Origin: Diprion similis
Lineage: Eukaryota > Arthropoda > Insecta > Hymenoptera > Diprionidae
Direction of reading: 5' to 3'
Assembly: GCF_021155765.1 (NCBI RefSeq)
Contig: NC_060110.1
Location: 10,725,501-10,789,500, forward strand
Length of the DNA stretch: 64,000 nt
In this document: piece by piece, positions 38,801 to 53,281 of the stretch
Position numbering within the stretch: the first letter of the stretch is position 1
How the letters are laid out: each line of letters begins with the position of its first letter
Program-made: the position numbers and the translations under genes
The notes under the pieces: model-generated
What the model was told of the DNA's origin: nothing
The model's input: the letters and a program-made list of their open reading frames with translations, nothing else
Databases searched by the model: none

Positions 38801-41800
38801 GAAATATTTGTCCGACAATGTGCGAAATGTCCCAAAATTCCAACATGTAAACATACATTCTTTTTTAACCCTAAAACGGTAACGTGGGGGTGAAAAAACA
38901 CCCCACGCGAATTTAAATTTCCAGTCGCAAGAGAACAACTTCCGTTTTCAACTGGAGACATATCAATTTTCTACCACTTTTTAGAAACTTACGAAAAAAG
39001 TTTTTCGGCCCACGTGATTCTTTGTTAAGAAACGAAGAAAACGAGACCCTGTAGGACTGTTAAAGAAATGATGTACCCGAGAGACGAAATTTACAGAATT
39101 GGGGCATTTGTTGACAAAAAAAATAAAATGATAATGATGGTAAAAACAAATAATCTTATCGTTCTGAGGTTAAGAAATGAGACAATCTGAAAGACTATAT
39201 TTTAAACTGCCTATATTACAAGGTCCTTCCATCTCATGTCTTGCGAATCGTACCAGCATCTTATTTCATTTGATTTCTAGTCCAGGTTAGAGATTTGGGG
39301 CAAGACCAGATGTAGCTAGTGTAAATTGTATGGATACCATGAAGTAAAAAAATGATTATCATAGAGGAGAGTAATGCTTTCACCATCCCACTGACTGACG
39401 GTAACTTGCTATGTCAAGTTTAGTAACCGGAATGCATTGTCTGCCGAGCAGTGTGTATAACTGTGCATGCAATTCGTAATAGGAGAAGGTTGATTGTGAG
39501 TCAACGAGGTGAAAATAATAGAGCTGATCCATGCACAATCGCAGTCATGATTGAGTCACGGCTCACGTTCGGGTTCAAAATATACGCATATAATAATAAA
39601 TACTTGCACGGCAGCCATTAATCTTGTGGGTAAAATTCAACACGAGAATTTCGATTGCTTTCTTCTCGTATATCCGATTCAATTGTTGATCACTTTTGAG
39701 TCCCTATGTGTACATTGCACAGTAATGTTCATTAATGCTTTGGACTTCCGCTCAACTTGTTTTCGGTTCGAAAACAAAACCCGAGCTCGATTCTATACGA
39801 ATCATGTGACAATTACTGGCGATGCAGCCGACGTGAGAGATTGAAAGTTATTGTAACAAAATTTGTATAGAATCGAAGTCGCATTTTGTTTCGGACCGAA
39901 AATAAGTCAGCCGGAAGTCCAAGGCATTATTGGACATTACTGTATAGTACTAATAATATATAACGGCAAAGTAATTCCCGCGACGGATTTTATGGTCAGT
40001 CAAAAAAGCGAGATCGCTTGTTGTTTCTGTTTGAATTTTTGACATTCGCGTGAGAACTCGCGGTGTAGTTTTATTCCATTTAAGGAAGCTTAACATTTCC
40101 GGAACAGCATACAAAAATCTCGTACGGCACAACGAATGCTATAATATTTCCCAGCCTTCTTACTTTCTGTATTACACATGTTGTCGCGGTGAATTCGAAT
40201 TACTCGGTTACACAATTTCAATTTACTATACATCTTTTCGACCCTTCCATACTATTCAAGTACGTAATATTTACATTTTGCTACAGTCGAAATCGAGATA
40301 TAAAACTTACTGGTCGTCCTAGCAGGTTTGAGTGAGTTTGGATGAGTTATAATGATTTCTTTTCAACCCAATGCAGATAGTAAGCAAGGCGGTCATTAAG
40401 GGTTCTATAAAAGCGTGCATGTACAGGAAACGGTAGTGAGTATTAGGAAATGCTCCATTGAAAAGAGAGCTCGAAGATTGTGAAAAAAGAACAACTGTAC
40501 TTCGATCTTTTCAGTCCCAAGATTTGATCTGTAATTAATTTAGGTATTTAGGTACCCAGATTATTAGATCAGTCTGATTAATTGTAAAAAAGCACAACCA
40601 CAAAATACAGAAATTGAAGTTAATTTATTCCGTCAAACTCCAAATCAGCTAGATTTCTAATTTTTTACACTTCTGAGATTGCGTCCGTTTCGATGGGAGG
40701 CAATGCCTGCAATGCTTAATTCCAACGAATCGTAATTATCTTCAGAAATGAACTGTTTGTACCGTTTATCGTGACCAAACGAAAGTTGCCCTGATAGATG
40801 TCAGATTCTTTTGTTTGTCTGTTACACTTTCCGTTTCTGGTATTATTGAGAATTGAATAAGACGTTGTATATGTGTATCGTACACATGAATATGGATGGG
40901 TACGAATATCCATTACATTACCTTTCGCAATCGTGAGACAACCATAGATGCCAAATGTTTGCGTAACAAAAGGCTTGCCACTACATATACACATTGCTTA
41001 GCGTGTAACGAGCGAAAATATGTGTTCGAACAAATTTTGCGTTAAAAATTTTTAGTTATAGGGTGTCCAACTTTAATTTCCATATTTCTGACCAGCGAAT
41101 TTTGTAACAAATATTTACGACAAGTCTACTTGATATGTTTGTAAAGAATTATGCATGTTTTTGGCATCAAAAGGCTATAAAGTAAATTTTCAAAAATCAA
41201 CGACATCTAAGAATGAAGTATCATTCGAATAATTCTTAGCAGTTTTCAAATATTCAGTTCACAGCCACAGTCGCATGCGAAAATAAAAATGGATCACTAT
41301 GTACATTCGTTTACCAGAATAGCACGCGCACAATGGGATACGTAACAAGAAATTGAGATATATGTGTGAACAGGAATTCAGTAGAGACGTAAGAAAACAT
41401 TTAACATACTTATTCCACGCGAAACCACATGCTTACTTCTTTTTTCTCACTTCCGTCTTGGCGTATGGAAATATTTATTCACCCAATATTGACCCCCGAC
41501 ATTTTTCTATACGTAAACACGAATGGTAGGTTGAGTAAATCATTGTCACTACTTCTATTACAGTTTACTTACACCTGCGATTTGTATTCGGTAAGCTCGC
41601 GTTTTTGTTTGCAAACTAAAGGAAAATGTTTGCTTGGGAGAAATCTGGGGGCAGTAAAAGAAAGGCGATAAAAATCAAGTCGGTACCATATGCAGTCGCA
41701 CCTAGTTTCTCACTGTTATCGGGATATGCAAATAGATCAGAGAATATAATAGGCGCCACAATAGACGCAACGCGTAATTAATTCTTTTTCTTTAGAATGC

Positions 41801-44800
41801 GCATCGCCCGAAGTTCTCCATTAAAGCACCGTTTACTTGTGGCCATTTCAATTTTCTTACACGCGCCGCTGACTTTAATTATTATTGAAATAACCATCTA
41901 CAATACGCAAAATGAGACAGGTTCAATATAAAAGATTTATATCGTTGAGTGGGTACAAAAGGTTCACTCAATTATTCAATAACTGCGTTATGTATGTGCA
42001 CGCTGATGCAAATCAGCTCACTCTCCCCTGTAAATATATACCTGCTTCTTCTGATTCACTTGCGGCACGGGAATTGCATCAGGTCTTCTGACTCTTTGGT
42101 TGGCTTTGAAGCCTTCGTATTTCACTTAAGACTGTTGACACGCCGTTTTAGAGACTTCTGGTTCGTCCAATTACGATCAGCACGTTATTTGCGATTCAAT
42201 ATTTGACGGTGTTTTTTTTTTTTTTTTTTTTTTTTGTTTAACCTTTTACAAATGACATAAAAAATATACCATAACGGAAATTCCACGGAGATCATTTCGC
42301 CAATTAAAAAGAAAAACAGATTCCTTGTTCAGAGATCTGGAAATTTTTAATTTGTTCAACGTTCAATTTGGCCGCTTATTTTCGTACGCTTATTCTGTGT
42401 GACTGTCTTCATCGGTTATTGATGATCAATGAATTAAAATCAGTCTTAAAACCGTGGCCTCTCGTTATAATTGCACATCCGATTTTCTTTATACTTTTGT
42501 CAGAAAATATTTAAACCGTGACTTCATCCTTACTCTTAATTTTTTTTCTTCATTTTTGAGAAATTCGCGACGTCAAAACACTTATCTAACCTTCCGACTG
42601 CAAACTTCATAGTATCCATGCAGGTATAAGTTACTCCGTTGTGGCTCTGTTACAAGCGGTTACTTTCTTACATAATTCTTGTTAGAGACGTGGTCTTCCA
42701 GAGATCACAGTATTCAGTCATTTTTTCTAGCTACACGGGTACCACTTGCTCACCACTTTGCGTATTAGGAAATGGTTCACTTGCGTTTAAAATTTGCGTG
42801 AAAATAGCTCTGCCTAGAAGCGTTGATAAACGCGAGTATTTGACGCGGCCCACGGGCAAAATACAAACGAATGGTATATTATGTTCGCCGTATAAATTAC
42901 TATTGAGGAGAAATCATTATTTGTTATTTACTCATCTTAAAAAACCAATAAAGTACCAGTGCCAATAGCCGTTACTGTACTTTCAAAGAAGTACATTAGG
43001 CGCATTGTGAAATCAAAAATGTTCTAATGTAAACATCAATATTGCTCTTTGAATGTTTTACCACAAAATCGAAGATTTCATTATGAATTTTTATTAATGC
43101 GGGTTTTTTTTACCAGTGGTATCTGCAAATATTCGATGGCTTAGGCGTAATTCAGTATAGACGAAGTTTTTATATCACACTTTATCCTTTAGTTCGAAGT
43201 AGGTATTTCATGATCTTTCATAATCTTCAAATCTTGTTCTTTAAATCGGGACACAAAATAAACTTTGATACTGAAATGTTTGACCAACGTGTTGGATAAA
43301 TTCGTTTTAACATTTCTTGAAATTATTAACACCAAACTTTTTAAAGGTGTCATATTGTTGTGAGAAGTATGTCTTTGAATACTTGCAATACCTGGTATTT
43401 ACACAAAAAATAAAAAATGAGGTGACACTGCAAAAAGGATACTGAATAAAACTAGAAACACAGAAGCAATAGTATTTTATACGTAGATATGAAAAAAAAA
43501 ATTAGTACTCGCTCAATTTGAACCAGTATAATTTGCTGTAAACGATTATCATATGCACATGTTCCTTGACGTAAAAATACATTGAATTAGAATGCGACTT
43601 CAACAACGGCGATCAACGTTTGGCAATAGCGTGAAAATTTCTAAACAATCTTAATATTTCGTACATGGCCAATGTTAATTACCGATTACGAATAGGGCCT
43701 TGATTTTGCAGTTCATCGCATGTAAGTAATACAGACACGAAACGGCATTGTAAACATTCGTTGCCAATATTGGAATATATTTAAATATTGACGACATTTG
43801 TGTGATTAGAGAAATTATTCAGCCGCGTGTAAACCTCAAGCTGTTAAAGAATTTATCTTCAAGGTGTGAATTTTTATTCATCACTGCACGTTAAAACATT
43901 ATTACAATATGATAATATGTAAATCCCCTCCTCTTTTTAACTATTACAAATTTACTCGTCGCTAATGAGTTGCCTGATTACAGATTCTTAACAGAATACA
44001 CCTAAATACAAGATGCGTGCACCTGCAGGAAAGTCGTAAAGCTACAGCAATAACTCGGGGAAAACTTGAGCGAACTCTCGGTTGTTTGGTTGTTTTTTTT
44101 TATTTCTCTCTTTTATCTCTACGACGTCTCGGTGAAAACAACCGAGCCTAAGCGAACCGTTTAAACTCCAGTCAAGGAGTGATGAAACGGACACTTGCAA
44201 TTGATTCGAACTATGTACTCACCTTATCGAAAGTGAAATGCGAAAAGTAGAATAGGCAACGATGCAGGCGACGATCATGGCTCAGGCATTGATGTAGCCG
44301 CAATCATCTCGGAAGATTCAAATGATACAAGAAGATTCATCATCGAGACAATCGAATGAATAATACCATATAATAGGATGATAATGGTAAAAATTCTTTG
44401 AGAAAGTTATGGGATATATTGGAAGTGAAAAGCACGTACATTATACCTACGTCTAGCTGGCACTGAGAAATTGCACGTACATTTTCACGTACGTGCAGTT
44501 TAATTACACGTTTCCCCTTCAGTTACGTATTTGAAAATTATTTAATCTTCACCTTATTCTTGGGCAATATACTTAACGCAAGATAATCAATTGTTACCAT
44601 GTCGGACAAGTACGTATGACATAGCTATAACGCAACGCTACCATAGTGCACACTAAAATTAAAGGAAAGCTGAGGAGCTTTGATCCTTCGGCATTTGTGC
44701 GTTCCGATGAATAATAATTTCAAATTAAATTGTGACCTAATAGCGGCAATTCAGTTTTCATTAATTGCAATCCATCGAAACAATATCTAATATCTATTGA

Positions 44801-47244
44801 CCGACCTTCGGCGTTATTACTATACATAATTAACATTGCATCGAATAAACCATAAAAAATGTGTCTTCGATTGTCAAGCGTGGCTTTACCTCATTCCGAT
44901 CATCTCCAACATAGGCCGTGTAAATTTGTGCACCTCTGGTGCTTTTTATATGGGTCAAACTCGGAATCACGTGATTTTTTTTATTGTTATTAGTTAACAA
45001 AATGTACAGTGTACCTTGAAGAGAAGATTATAAGAGTTAACTAAACCTTGCTCTGATCCCTCAGGTGGCGCAATACGACTCTTAAACAATAATAATAGAC
45101 GACGCAGTTTGGTAATCGCCGCAGCTTCTGCTTGGAAAACAATCTTGTGAACGAGAATCTTCTTTTACTACAAACGATTAGCCTCCGGCAACGTTTAGAG
45201 ATCGTGGTCTCATCACGTTCTAAGGTAAACATGACAAGGTTAAAATAGCTACATAAAAATTGAGAAAAAGAACAAGTAAGTACTAAAGAACGTAGTAATT
45301 TCTAAATAAAAAAAGTAACCAACCGCCGTATACAGTGTATTCAGAAGTTATCTTTACAGCAAGAACATTAAGTTTTCAGTTTCAAGTTTCAGTAACTATC
45401 TGACCATGGATCTTAGTTGCGAAAGACAATCGATTAATTTTGCATATGCAAATTGCCAATTGAATTCGAGATATTTTCAGGGTGCCAATAGTTATTACCA
45501 TACTATTTGAAAGTTATAAATATAGGTATAAGTTACGCTTGTGAAGTGAGGGATGATATACATGTATACCAACGTGGAGTAACATTCTGAACGTTATACT
45601 CTAGGGTTACAGTTACGAATTAGCCTCTCGTAATAATTGCAAAATCCCTGCGTTAACGTTGGACTTCGCGTCACGTACATTCGGTGAATAATTTTTTCTC
45701 GAGCAAATATTATGCCAGAGAGTATTATATAGATACATATATACATGCACATGCGACAAATTATCGCCTAGTTAATACGTATTATGAATAAGACGAAGAC
45801 ACGATCTGGACATGCGAAGCGTGCATCAATGAGTAAGTATATATACACCGATTTCTCCTTTCTCCGGAGAAGCGCACTTGACGAAATGTAAAAAATTGAT
45901 CGGATGGCCGAACTGCCGATGAAGCGTTGATCTTTGGGCTTGACGATGAGATTAGACGGCGAGAAACTTTGAAAGAGATGAAACAATGAAACACTCCCGC
46001 CGAAGAAAGTAAAAGCGAGTTTGTCCACGGTTGTAACTGTACCTTGTGTACTTTACTCCGCGGGCGGTGCAGGGTATTACACTTCTCACGCTTGTCTCTC
46101 CTAATCCAATCTCTGAAATGCCGTAACAAAATAATTCAGCTCCACAATACCGACCCAATTCATTATAATGTTTCATCTTAAATTTGCAACGGTTTGCTCA
46201 ACGCGATATGATACTAATTACGACCCCCTTCGCTCAGTAGAACTAGTCAGCAATCCGACCAGACGCCTACAGCAGCTGGCACACTCTCACTACTGCCTTG
46301 TACCACTGATGAAGGAGAACCCTAATCATAGTCGTTGATCCGTTGCATCGAGGTACGCAGCCTTGTGCGGTGGTCAAAAGCAAATGAAATGAAACCTCTG
46401 ATCGAAAGACCGTAGGTATATAATGTATGAATGATTTAGGATGCGATGAAACGAAATGTTGGATTATAGACACTTATTTCAACAACAATCTGGATTGTCT
46501 GCCGAAAATTTAAGTGAGGCCTGATGCTAGTCGTATAATTCGGACATGTGTTTCCTTTACTAAGTATTCCACGTCTTCCAACAGGAGAAAATTGTTGCCT
46601 GTGGTTATTGTGGGTGAAGAAGGTCACCGCTAGAAGAAGAAGGAGAAGAAATATTACGATAAAAATGACAAATGGCGTAACCGAGCCGTCAGCCTATGGT
46701 CATGTACGCGTATATTCGCCTCCATGTTGCAGCTGGCAATTCTCACGAAGAAAGAAAGTTTAAAGGTTTACAACAACAGCGTCCCACGTGTGGGTAAAAC
46801 CACAGATCATGACAATTCTGAGTGTCAGGAAAATTGATGGAGATTGACCACTTCGAAGTTAGCGTTATTGTTACACAACATAATTGAACGACCAAATTCT
46901 TATCCAATTGTTAACAACCGCGTGGACGTTGGGTCGTTTTCGCTCTTTACCCTCGACCCAAGAGGCAATTAATCGAAGGACGCGGCACATATCGTGAGTA
47001 TCTATTACCCAATTATCAGAAATATTTCACACCTGAATTCTAAATTCACACTGACCACCATCGGCTTCAGCGATACGTCTGCATCGTCATATCAGTGCAG
47101 TACTTTGCGTTACGTGTGGGCGGCTGGTTTGGTAGCAGTATGTGTGCAGCAGCACTTATCTTTATACAGAAAGGGGATAACGTGCCCGGTGCCCAGGTCC
47201 CCGGTTTGCCAAACCTAACTTCACCTCACCCTGGACGATGTACC
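35874..47244. other. Gene-poor intergenic tract of about 11 kb
   Basis: No exon or RNA gene can be supported. A plus-strand AATAAA at 36143-36148 may end the MSS4 transcript. Structured items are an AT-rich palindromic patch near 35980-36020, a hAT-like terminal motif at 37437-37450, a foldback element at 39719-39943, a poly-T run near 42211-42235 and a small hairpin (arms CTCGGTTGTTT at 44077-44087 and its complement at 44136-44146). Short open frames occur on both strands, often overlapping, with no recognisable motifs. Confidence 0.5.
39719..39943. mobile_element. Foldback (MITE-like) element with about 80-bp imperfect inverted arms
   Basis: The left arm 39719-39798 and right arm 39865-39943 are imperfect reverse complements of each other. 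Both contain TTGGACTTCC, a TTTTCGG(T)(T/C)CGAAA block and GATTCTATAC in the expected mirrored order. The outer ends read ACAGTAATG and CATTACTGT. A 66-bp spacer separates the arms. There is no coding capacity. It could be a foldback transposon, or a long hairpin of other origin. No clear target-site duplication was found. Confidence 0.7.
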
Positions 47245-47431
47245 TATATAAAGCTTGAATGAAGATGCTCTCAGCTATTCACTCTCACCTTTCTTGCAAA
47301 CCGCGTGCACGCCAGAATCCGCTCCGCCAAGATACACGGTCCCACCACCAATATACCACCGTTCACTGCATCCACCCGCCAACCTAATCCAAGTGACCCG
47401 TTCGACCCAACAGGATACCTCTGTTCTACGG
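47245..47431 (+). promoter_or_regulatory. TATA/initiator core promoter and candidate non-coding first exon of the ZP gene
   Basis: TATATAAA occupies 47245-47252. An initiator-like CTCAGCT places a start A at 47273, 28 bp from the first T of the TATA box, the canonical spacing. Downstream, TTCTACG|GTGAGT forms a good donor after 47431. The first acceptor followed by an established coding start on this strand is TTATTTCAG|GTGAACGATG at 53273-53284, which opens the ZP gene with only seven untranslated bases before ATG. That short leader implies an upstream non-coding exon, and this one fits. The link is inference. Confidence 0.45.
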
Positions 47432-50400
47432 GTGAGTCTTGACTTTCGTCGTACTTCTCAACATTGTCCTTAAATGCAATCAATTTCTTTCCATCTTCGG
47501 TGAGCATTTATCACGTTTTTCAAGATCGAGCTTCTTGTGGTGAATTCTTAGCTCCACAGTCTCACAGTGATCCTATGATATTACGCCAGTGGTGACAGTG
47601 ACTTAGCATGCGATCATTATACCGAAGTGTCCCTCGTCGATCTCCCGCGTCAATTATCAAATTCGCTATAGTGGTTGGAAACAATTATTTCTAGACAGTG
47701 TAATGAGCTTCTGGTTTGAATCTCTTTTTTTCCGCTGTTAGGAGTTGAATAAATGTGATTATCACAGAATGCATCAGCATCGTACATTACGCTGTGAAAA
47801 TGAATTTTTCCTTTAAGTGCCAACTGGACACCGGTCTTATTGTCGGTATCGAAAGCCTCGTAGTAATTGACTATATATCTGTATTTCGGTCTCGGGGATA
47901 TGTCGTATGTATATATGTATGTACAAGCGAAGAAAGTGATGAGACGACGTAGGCAGACTCGTGCGTTTCGGAGTTTCACGTTGCGGATGCTCGAAGCGAT
48001 CCTCGGGCGATTCTGGGTGACGGTATACATAATACAAACGATCTTTGCTGACGATGCCTCGAATACTGTGCTACAAACAACTTTAATTACGCGAAAGAAC
48101 ATCCTGACCACGGAGAAACTCAAACTTGCATGTACATACGTAGTATATACATATCCCCAGATTTTCGTAGAACGGTTAAATCATAAACAAAAATTACGAA
48201 TCACTCTCTACTCTCTGTACGGATCCTCCCAACGTCAATATACCTGTATAACTCTTACTTTTTCTCTTCTTCGTGTCGCTTTAGTGTAGGTACAACGAGA
48301 TCCGTCTAACGTATAGGATTCATCAATTACGATAAATTTCACCGCATTTACAATAGTTTTTTTTTTCGCTTGCAAAAAATTTAAATTTTCATTCAAAATT
48401 TCTCTTCGACACACTTTATTCCTGAGGTTACGGCTGTTCTTCAAAACGATTAAATTACGAGATAGGGACGAATGGAATTGGCATCTACTGAATTATGACT
48501 TATATACGCATGATTCTCGCGCTTGTTAGATTGTGTAAATGGATAGTTTGAAGTTGAAATTAGAGAGTAAGAAAAAGGTTCCTAAAACGTTACCTTTTTT
48601 TTTTATTAAGATACATACTTCCTTTAAGTACTGTTCGAAACATAATACACAGATCATTTTATCCTATAGTTTGATAACGAATCGTATAATGTTTGTCAAA
48701 TTTTTGAGAGATCCTATCTTTGAGTTTTATTTTAATTGATAGCAGGTACATTTTTTGCTATTAAAAAATACATTGATAGAGTGTGAAAAGGTTGCAGAAA
48801 TTCAAAAATGAAAGTAGTTTGCACCAACTCTGATTATTCATTCAGCGACTCGACTGATTTAATCTTTCATCTTGCCATAAGGATGCACCGCACCATCGCT
48901 CGTAAATTCCTCTTTGAAATTAACTTTCTTACGAAGTAATTTCTCTATAGCTACCTTTTAAAGATGTCCCAAATGACTTTTTCACGCAGTCGATTAACTG
49001 CAGATAACTTGCAGTAGTCGTTAGGAACCGCTGCAAGCAGGTCTTAAACGATACGCGTATGTGCTTCAAATTTGCGCCAAACCGTTTAAACAGCCATTGA
49101 CAATTATCTTTGACGATCGTCGAAGTCATTAAATGATACTTTTAAGACCGTAAAATACGGCAGTTGCAGATCGCATTTCTTTCATCCTATCATACGCACC
49201 CTCCAAAAAAATGTGTTTTATTTTAAATATTTTATATATATTAGCAGCTTTTCCCCGTTGAACTTCGACCTTAATCATCCTACCCGAGTTTCATCGAGAT
49301 TTTTATATGACGTGCTGCACATCATGCAGCGCTGCATATAATATATTCTGCGCTCTTTCTTTTCCACGCAAGAAACGGTTCGTCGTAGTAACTTTTGTGA
49401 AATCATATGTATATATATAGCATAGATACATATAAGCGCGATGTACCTAGATGGAATCAATGTCCCCATGACCCCGACCCAATGGTGGTCGGAGTAGTTT
49501 CTATAGAGAAATTCTCGAGCTGGAGTTAGGTTGTTTCTAGATTTATAGAGGTCGAGTACAAGCAGCATCGCTGCAGCTCACGAGGTAATCTCATACCCTG
49601 CAGGTATGAGTGTGTGCATGAGATAGTGATCGAATGATACTTATAGGGCCGAGAAACTGTGCAACGAGTGCCAACCGCTCGGACAGAGAGCAGCTGAACA
49701 GTAATTTACAATAAACGACAATTTATTTTTTCATGTTTATCGTGATACCGCTCATAGAAGAAATAATTAATTTACGAAATTATTACGGCATTTGATAAAC
49801 TTAGCTTGAAAATCTTGAAATTTGAATTCAGTAAACCTCGTCAAAATTGGTAGAAAAAATTGTGATTTACATTGTGCACTATTATTTAGGCTACTTTTCG
49901 CTTGCGAAAAATTTCGGGATGTATGTACCTCATACCTACGTGTGCTAAGTAATTATTCTCAAGATTCTATGTTGGTGTAAATATGATACAAGCGAATTTA
50001 CATTTCCTGCGAAGGCAGATAGTAAACAGTACAGTAAAGTTACAAGGAAGAAAAACTTGTTCATTCTTTTCTCTTGTAACTCATACGTTGTAAAAGATGT
50101 ATTCTAGTCTGACTTGCGTAATTATCCAGGTAAAATATGCGGGGTATGTTATTTCTTTTTTTTTTTTTAATTCTTGATATTTATGCCTGTAGTTCAAGAC
50201 AATTATGTATGCGTGGGCAATTTTGAAACAGTGTCGTTTCAACAATCGTCTTTAACAGCTTTCTTCCGCATTAAATATTGTACTTGATTTTGAAATTCGC
50301 AATTTGAATATACAATTTCTATTGCAACTCAACAATACTGAGAGTTCTATAACAATCTGGCTAAAGAGCGTGCAGGTTCGGTTTACTGCCGTTTATGTAA

Positions 50401-53274
50401 CAGAACAGGAAAGAACCTTTTCGACATTTTTTTTAACACATCCCAGCATTGAAAGATAAGATTTGGACTGCGGAAGGTGACGAAAAATATTCAACAATAC
50501 CGGTAAAATTCGCGATAATTTATTCTGAATCCAGACTTTGTACATTCAGGTGTTCACTATATGCATAATACTGCACCGCGTATACTGCACCGTTGACTAT
50601 TTGCGAATTAATTTTCGGCATGTCATTGCGTTATCCTTCAATTCTTATGACACGTGTTGCGTTTCTTCGTTAATAAACGGCCATTAAAATGATTATTATT
50701 AAGAAGATTAACCGCAGCGTCTCAAGTGCACGCGGATTTGCGCCATACTCCAAAACCGCAAGCTCTGAGCTACCCTATATTACGCGTCTAGTATTTCACG
50801 AATTCGTATAATAACAATAATTGAGAACTATGCAGTAAAACTATGTAACTACGAAGTCTTAATTAGGCGTCACACGATTGCAAAACCCTTTTAACACACC
50901 GCGTCAGCGCTTCTGCATATTATCTTATTGCTGTGTTGCAATTATTCACATCGTGGCTATTAATTAATTTGCAATTTCAATCGCACTGATCTTTGACGCC
51001 ACCTCAGACACTTGCATACGTAACTGTCTAAGCGAACGTGACACCCTCTTTCAACTGTGAGTTTCGAAAACTTCATGAACTTTCCAACAAAAAAAAAAAA
51101 TTTCACCCGACGCCGTTAGAGCCGAGGATTTCTAATCGATTGTGATACTTGAAAAATTGCAATCTTCACAACGAGCGTGATACAGTCATCTGCTCGAAAC
51201 TACCACGCTGAGAATGGTATGACTTTCGCCTTTCACCTCGTCCTACGATGTGCCATCCTTGTATGTTAAGATGTACGCATGTAAGCTGTGTTATTATACC
51301 TACCGTTGCTATTTCCGTCCATTTTATCGTCTCATTATCGTCAGATACATTCGTAGATTCGGCCAAGCATCCGCGAGTCCGTCAATACTAGCATTCGATT
51401 TCTCGCGATAAAATCCAAGGTTTACGAATTATGTGAAATTCATAATTCGCACCAAGATGCACTTGTCGAAATGGAAAGCTTTCCAAGAGTGTAAAGTCGC
51501 CAAGTATATTCGGTCGCACTTGGACAACTGGACGTAAATATATTGAGCTAAGCAACTGGTATTAGTCCAGTAACTTTCATCAGCGGCTTCAAAGCATCGT
51601 CAAAGCAATTGATGAGTGGCGGAATTGGTTTGAGGCAGGATTGACGACACCCTTAGGTGTATTTGAAATTAGAGATTTGTGTTTAACTAATCGTGGATCC
51701 ATCGGCACAAGCAACAGAGCTGACCCATTGACCAACTGGTATTATCAAACCTTGAACTGCATCATAATAAGCAAGATAAATTTTTCATTTGATGATCTAA
51801 CTATTCTAGGTATTTGTGTGGAGGTTGTACATACGAAACAGCCCCAAATGAGTTCGAACTGTGTTAGTTACACGTTGTGCAATCGAAACGAGTGTGGGAT
51901 ATTGTCTGAGTTTTGAGAGTTACTTTTGATATTTTTGTTGCCGTTGCGAATTATTTACTTTACAAACATTTAATGGTAGACAGGTAATATATACGAGTTT
52001 ACAGCGCGGTAGATATTTCCATATTCAGAGTTGAAAAACAGTGATAATCATGATTCGTTCCAGAAAAAATTGATAACTGTCCGTAACAGTTGATGCTGCG
52101 GAATGGCACTAATTATTTTCAAAATTTAACCGAGACGCGTTTAGACGTTTTTTTTTATCGTCCTGGGAAGAGTGGCGAAAGTTGTGCACGAAAGCGATAG
52201 TTTGTAAGAAAAAGAAGCGTCTATGCCATCTTCTTAGAATCTCCTTAACGACTTCTTTTTTCCAATGAATATAGAAATGCTTGTTGAATACCTTGAACCG
52301 CGAACTGTTGCAATATTTTAATGCGAGAAACTTCAAAGGCATCACTCGAGTCATTAGCCTCGCGCAGGCTTGTCGTACTTGATGCAATGCATATATGGTT
52401 GTGTAATGAATATGCAAATGTAAAACAGTAACAAAGTCTGATTGATCGATACTCGAAATAGATGGACTGTCGTTTTCTAATTCATATTGATGATGTAACA
52501 TCTTCACTTCAATTACAATCTTCATTAATCACTCCCTGATTTTCAATCAAGGCAACAGATATGCTAAACACATCCTGCAAGTAGTTTAGTAAACTATGGA
52601 GTAATTTTTTATTGCTACAGTAATTTATCTCAACCTTTGGATGAACATAAAAAATTCATATGACAAAGAGAAATTCATTCAGTTAGAAAAAGGCATAGTT
52701 GTTGATTCGCCATTGATTGATCGTAAATTTTACTTTCCATGGGATAAATTCAAGTTTAATTTTTCAAGATCCTTTTTCATTAGCTTACGCCCAATCATGT
52801 ACCACCCCGAAATTGTGTCAATGTTTATTACAATCATGGCAGTGCAATATAATAGCCGCTAAATCGACCATCATTATTGCTTTTCTAGGCCAAGGACTGC
52901 GTCTTGTAATACAACAGCATAACCACATTATTCGAAACATTATTTAATTATTTTTCCTTTACTGCGGATCACTTTCAAGACCCTACTTCATATAAAGTGT
53001 TTTATGATATCATACCTCTGCACGTCTTCTTCCCACGCCAGATTATCACCTTACAGTTCGATGACTAATATGAAACGATTAAATGGCGGCGCAAGTATTT
53101 AGCAATATTGCAACGTATTGAAACGAACAAAAAACGATACACCGTCATACCCTTAATTATCGCTGGTTGCTATCTTTATATTGCGAAAAAGGGGGAGCAA
53201 ATGATTATGTCGGTGTATGGGAGACTCATTTTACTTTTATATTGTCGAACGTAATTCTTCTTCTCTTATTTCAG
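47432..53274. other. Probable first intron of the ZP gene, or intergenic DNA
   Basis: No exon of a known protein is visible in 5.8 kb. Open frames at 47650-48123 (-), 47867-48289 (+) and 52109-52525 (-) overlap or lack any recognisable motif and were not accepted. If the promoter at 47245-47431 belongs to the ZP gene, this whole stretch is intron. Confidence 0.4.
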
Positions 53275-53281
53275 GTGAACG

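Noticed and set aside
42211-42235. Poly-T run as a retroposon tail
   Set aside because: No element body or target duplication is visible beside it; simple homopolymer is enough.
47650-48289. Overlapping open frames of 157 (-) and 140 (+) codons
   Set aside because: They overlap on opposite strands, have no motif, and lie in a probable intron; at most one could be real and neither has support.
52109-52525. 138-codon minus-strand open frame
   Set aside because: No known motif or codon-use signal, and it lies inside the proposed ZP-gene first intron.
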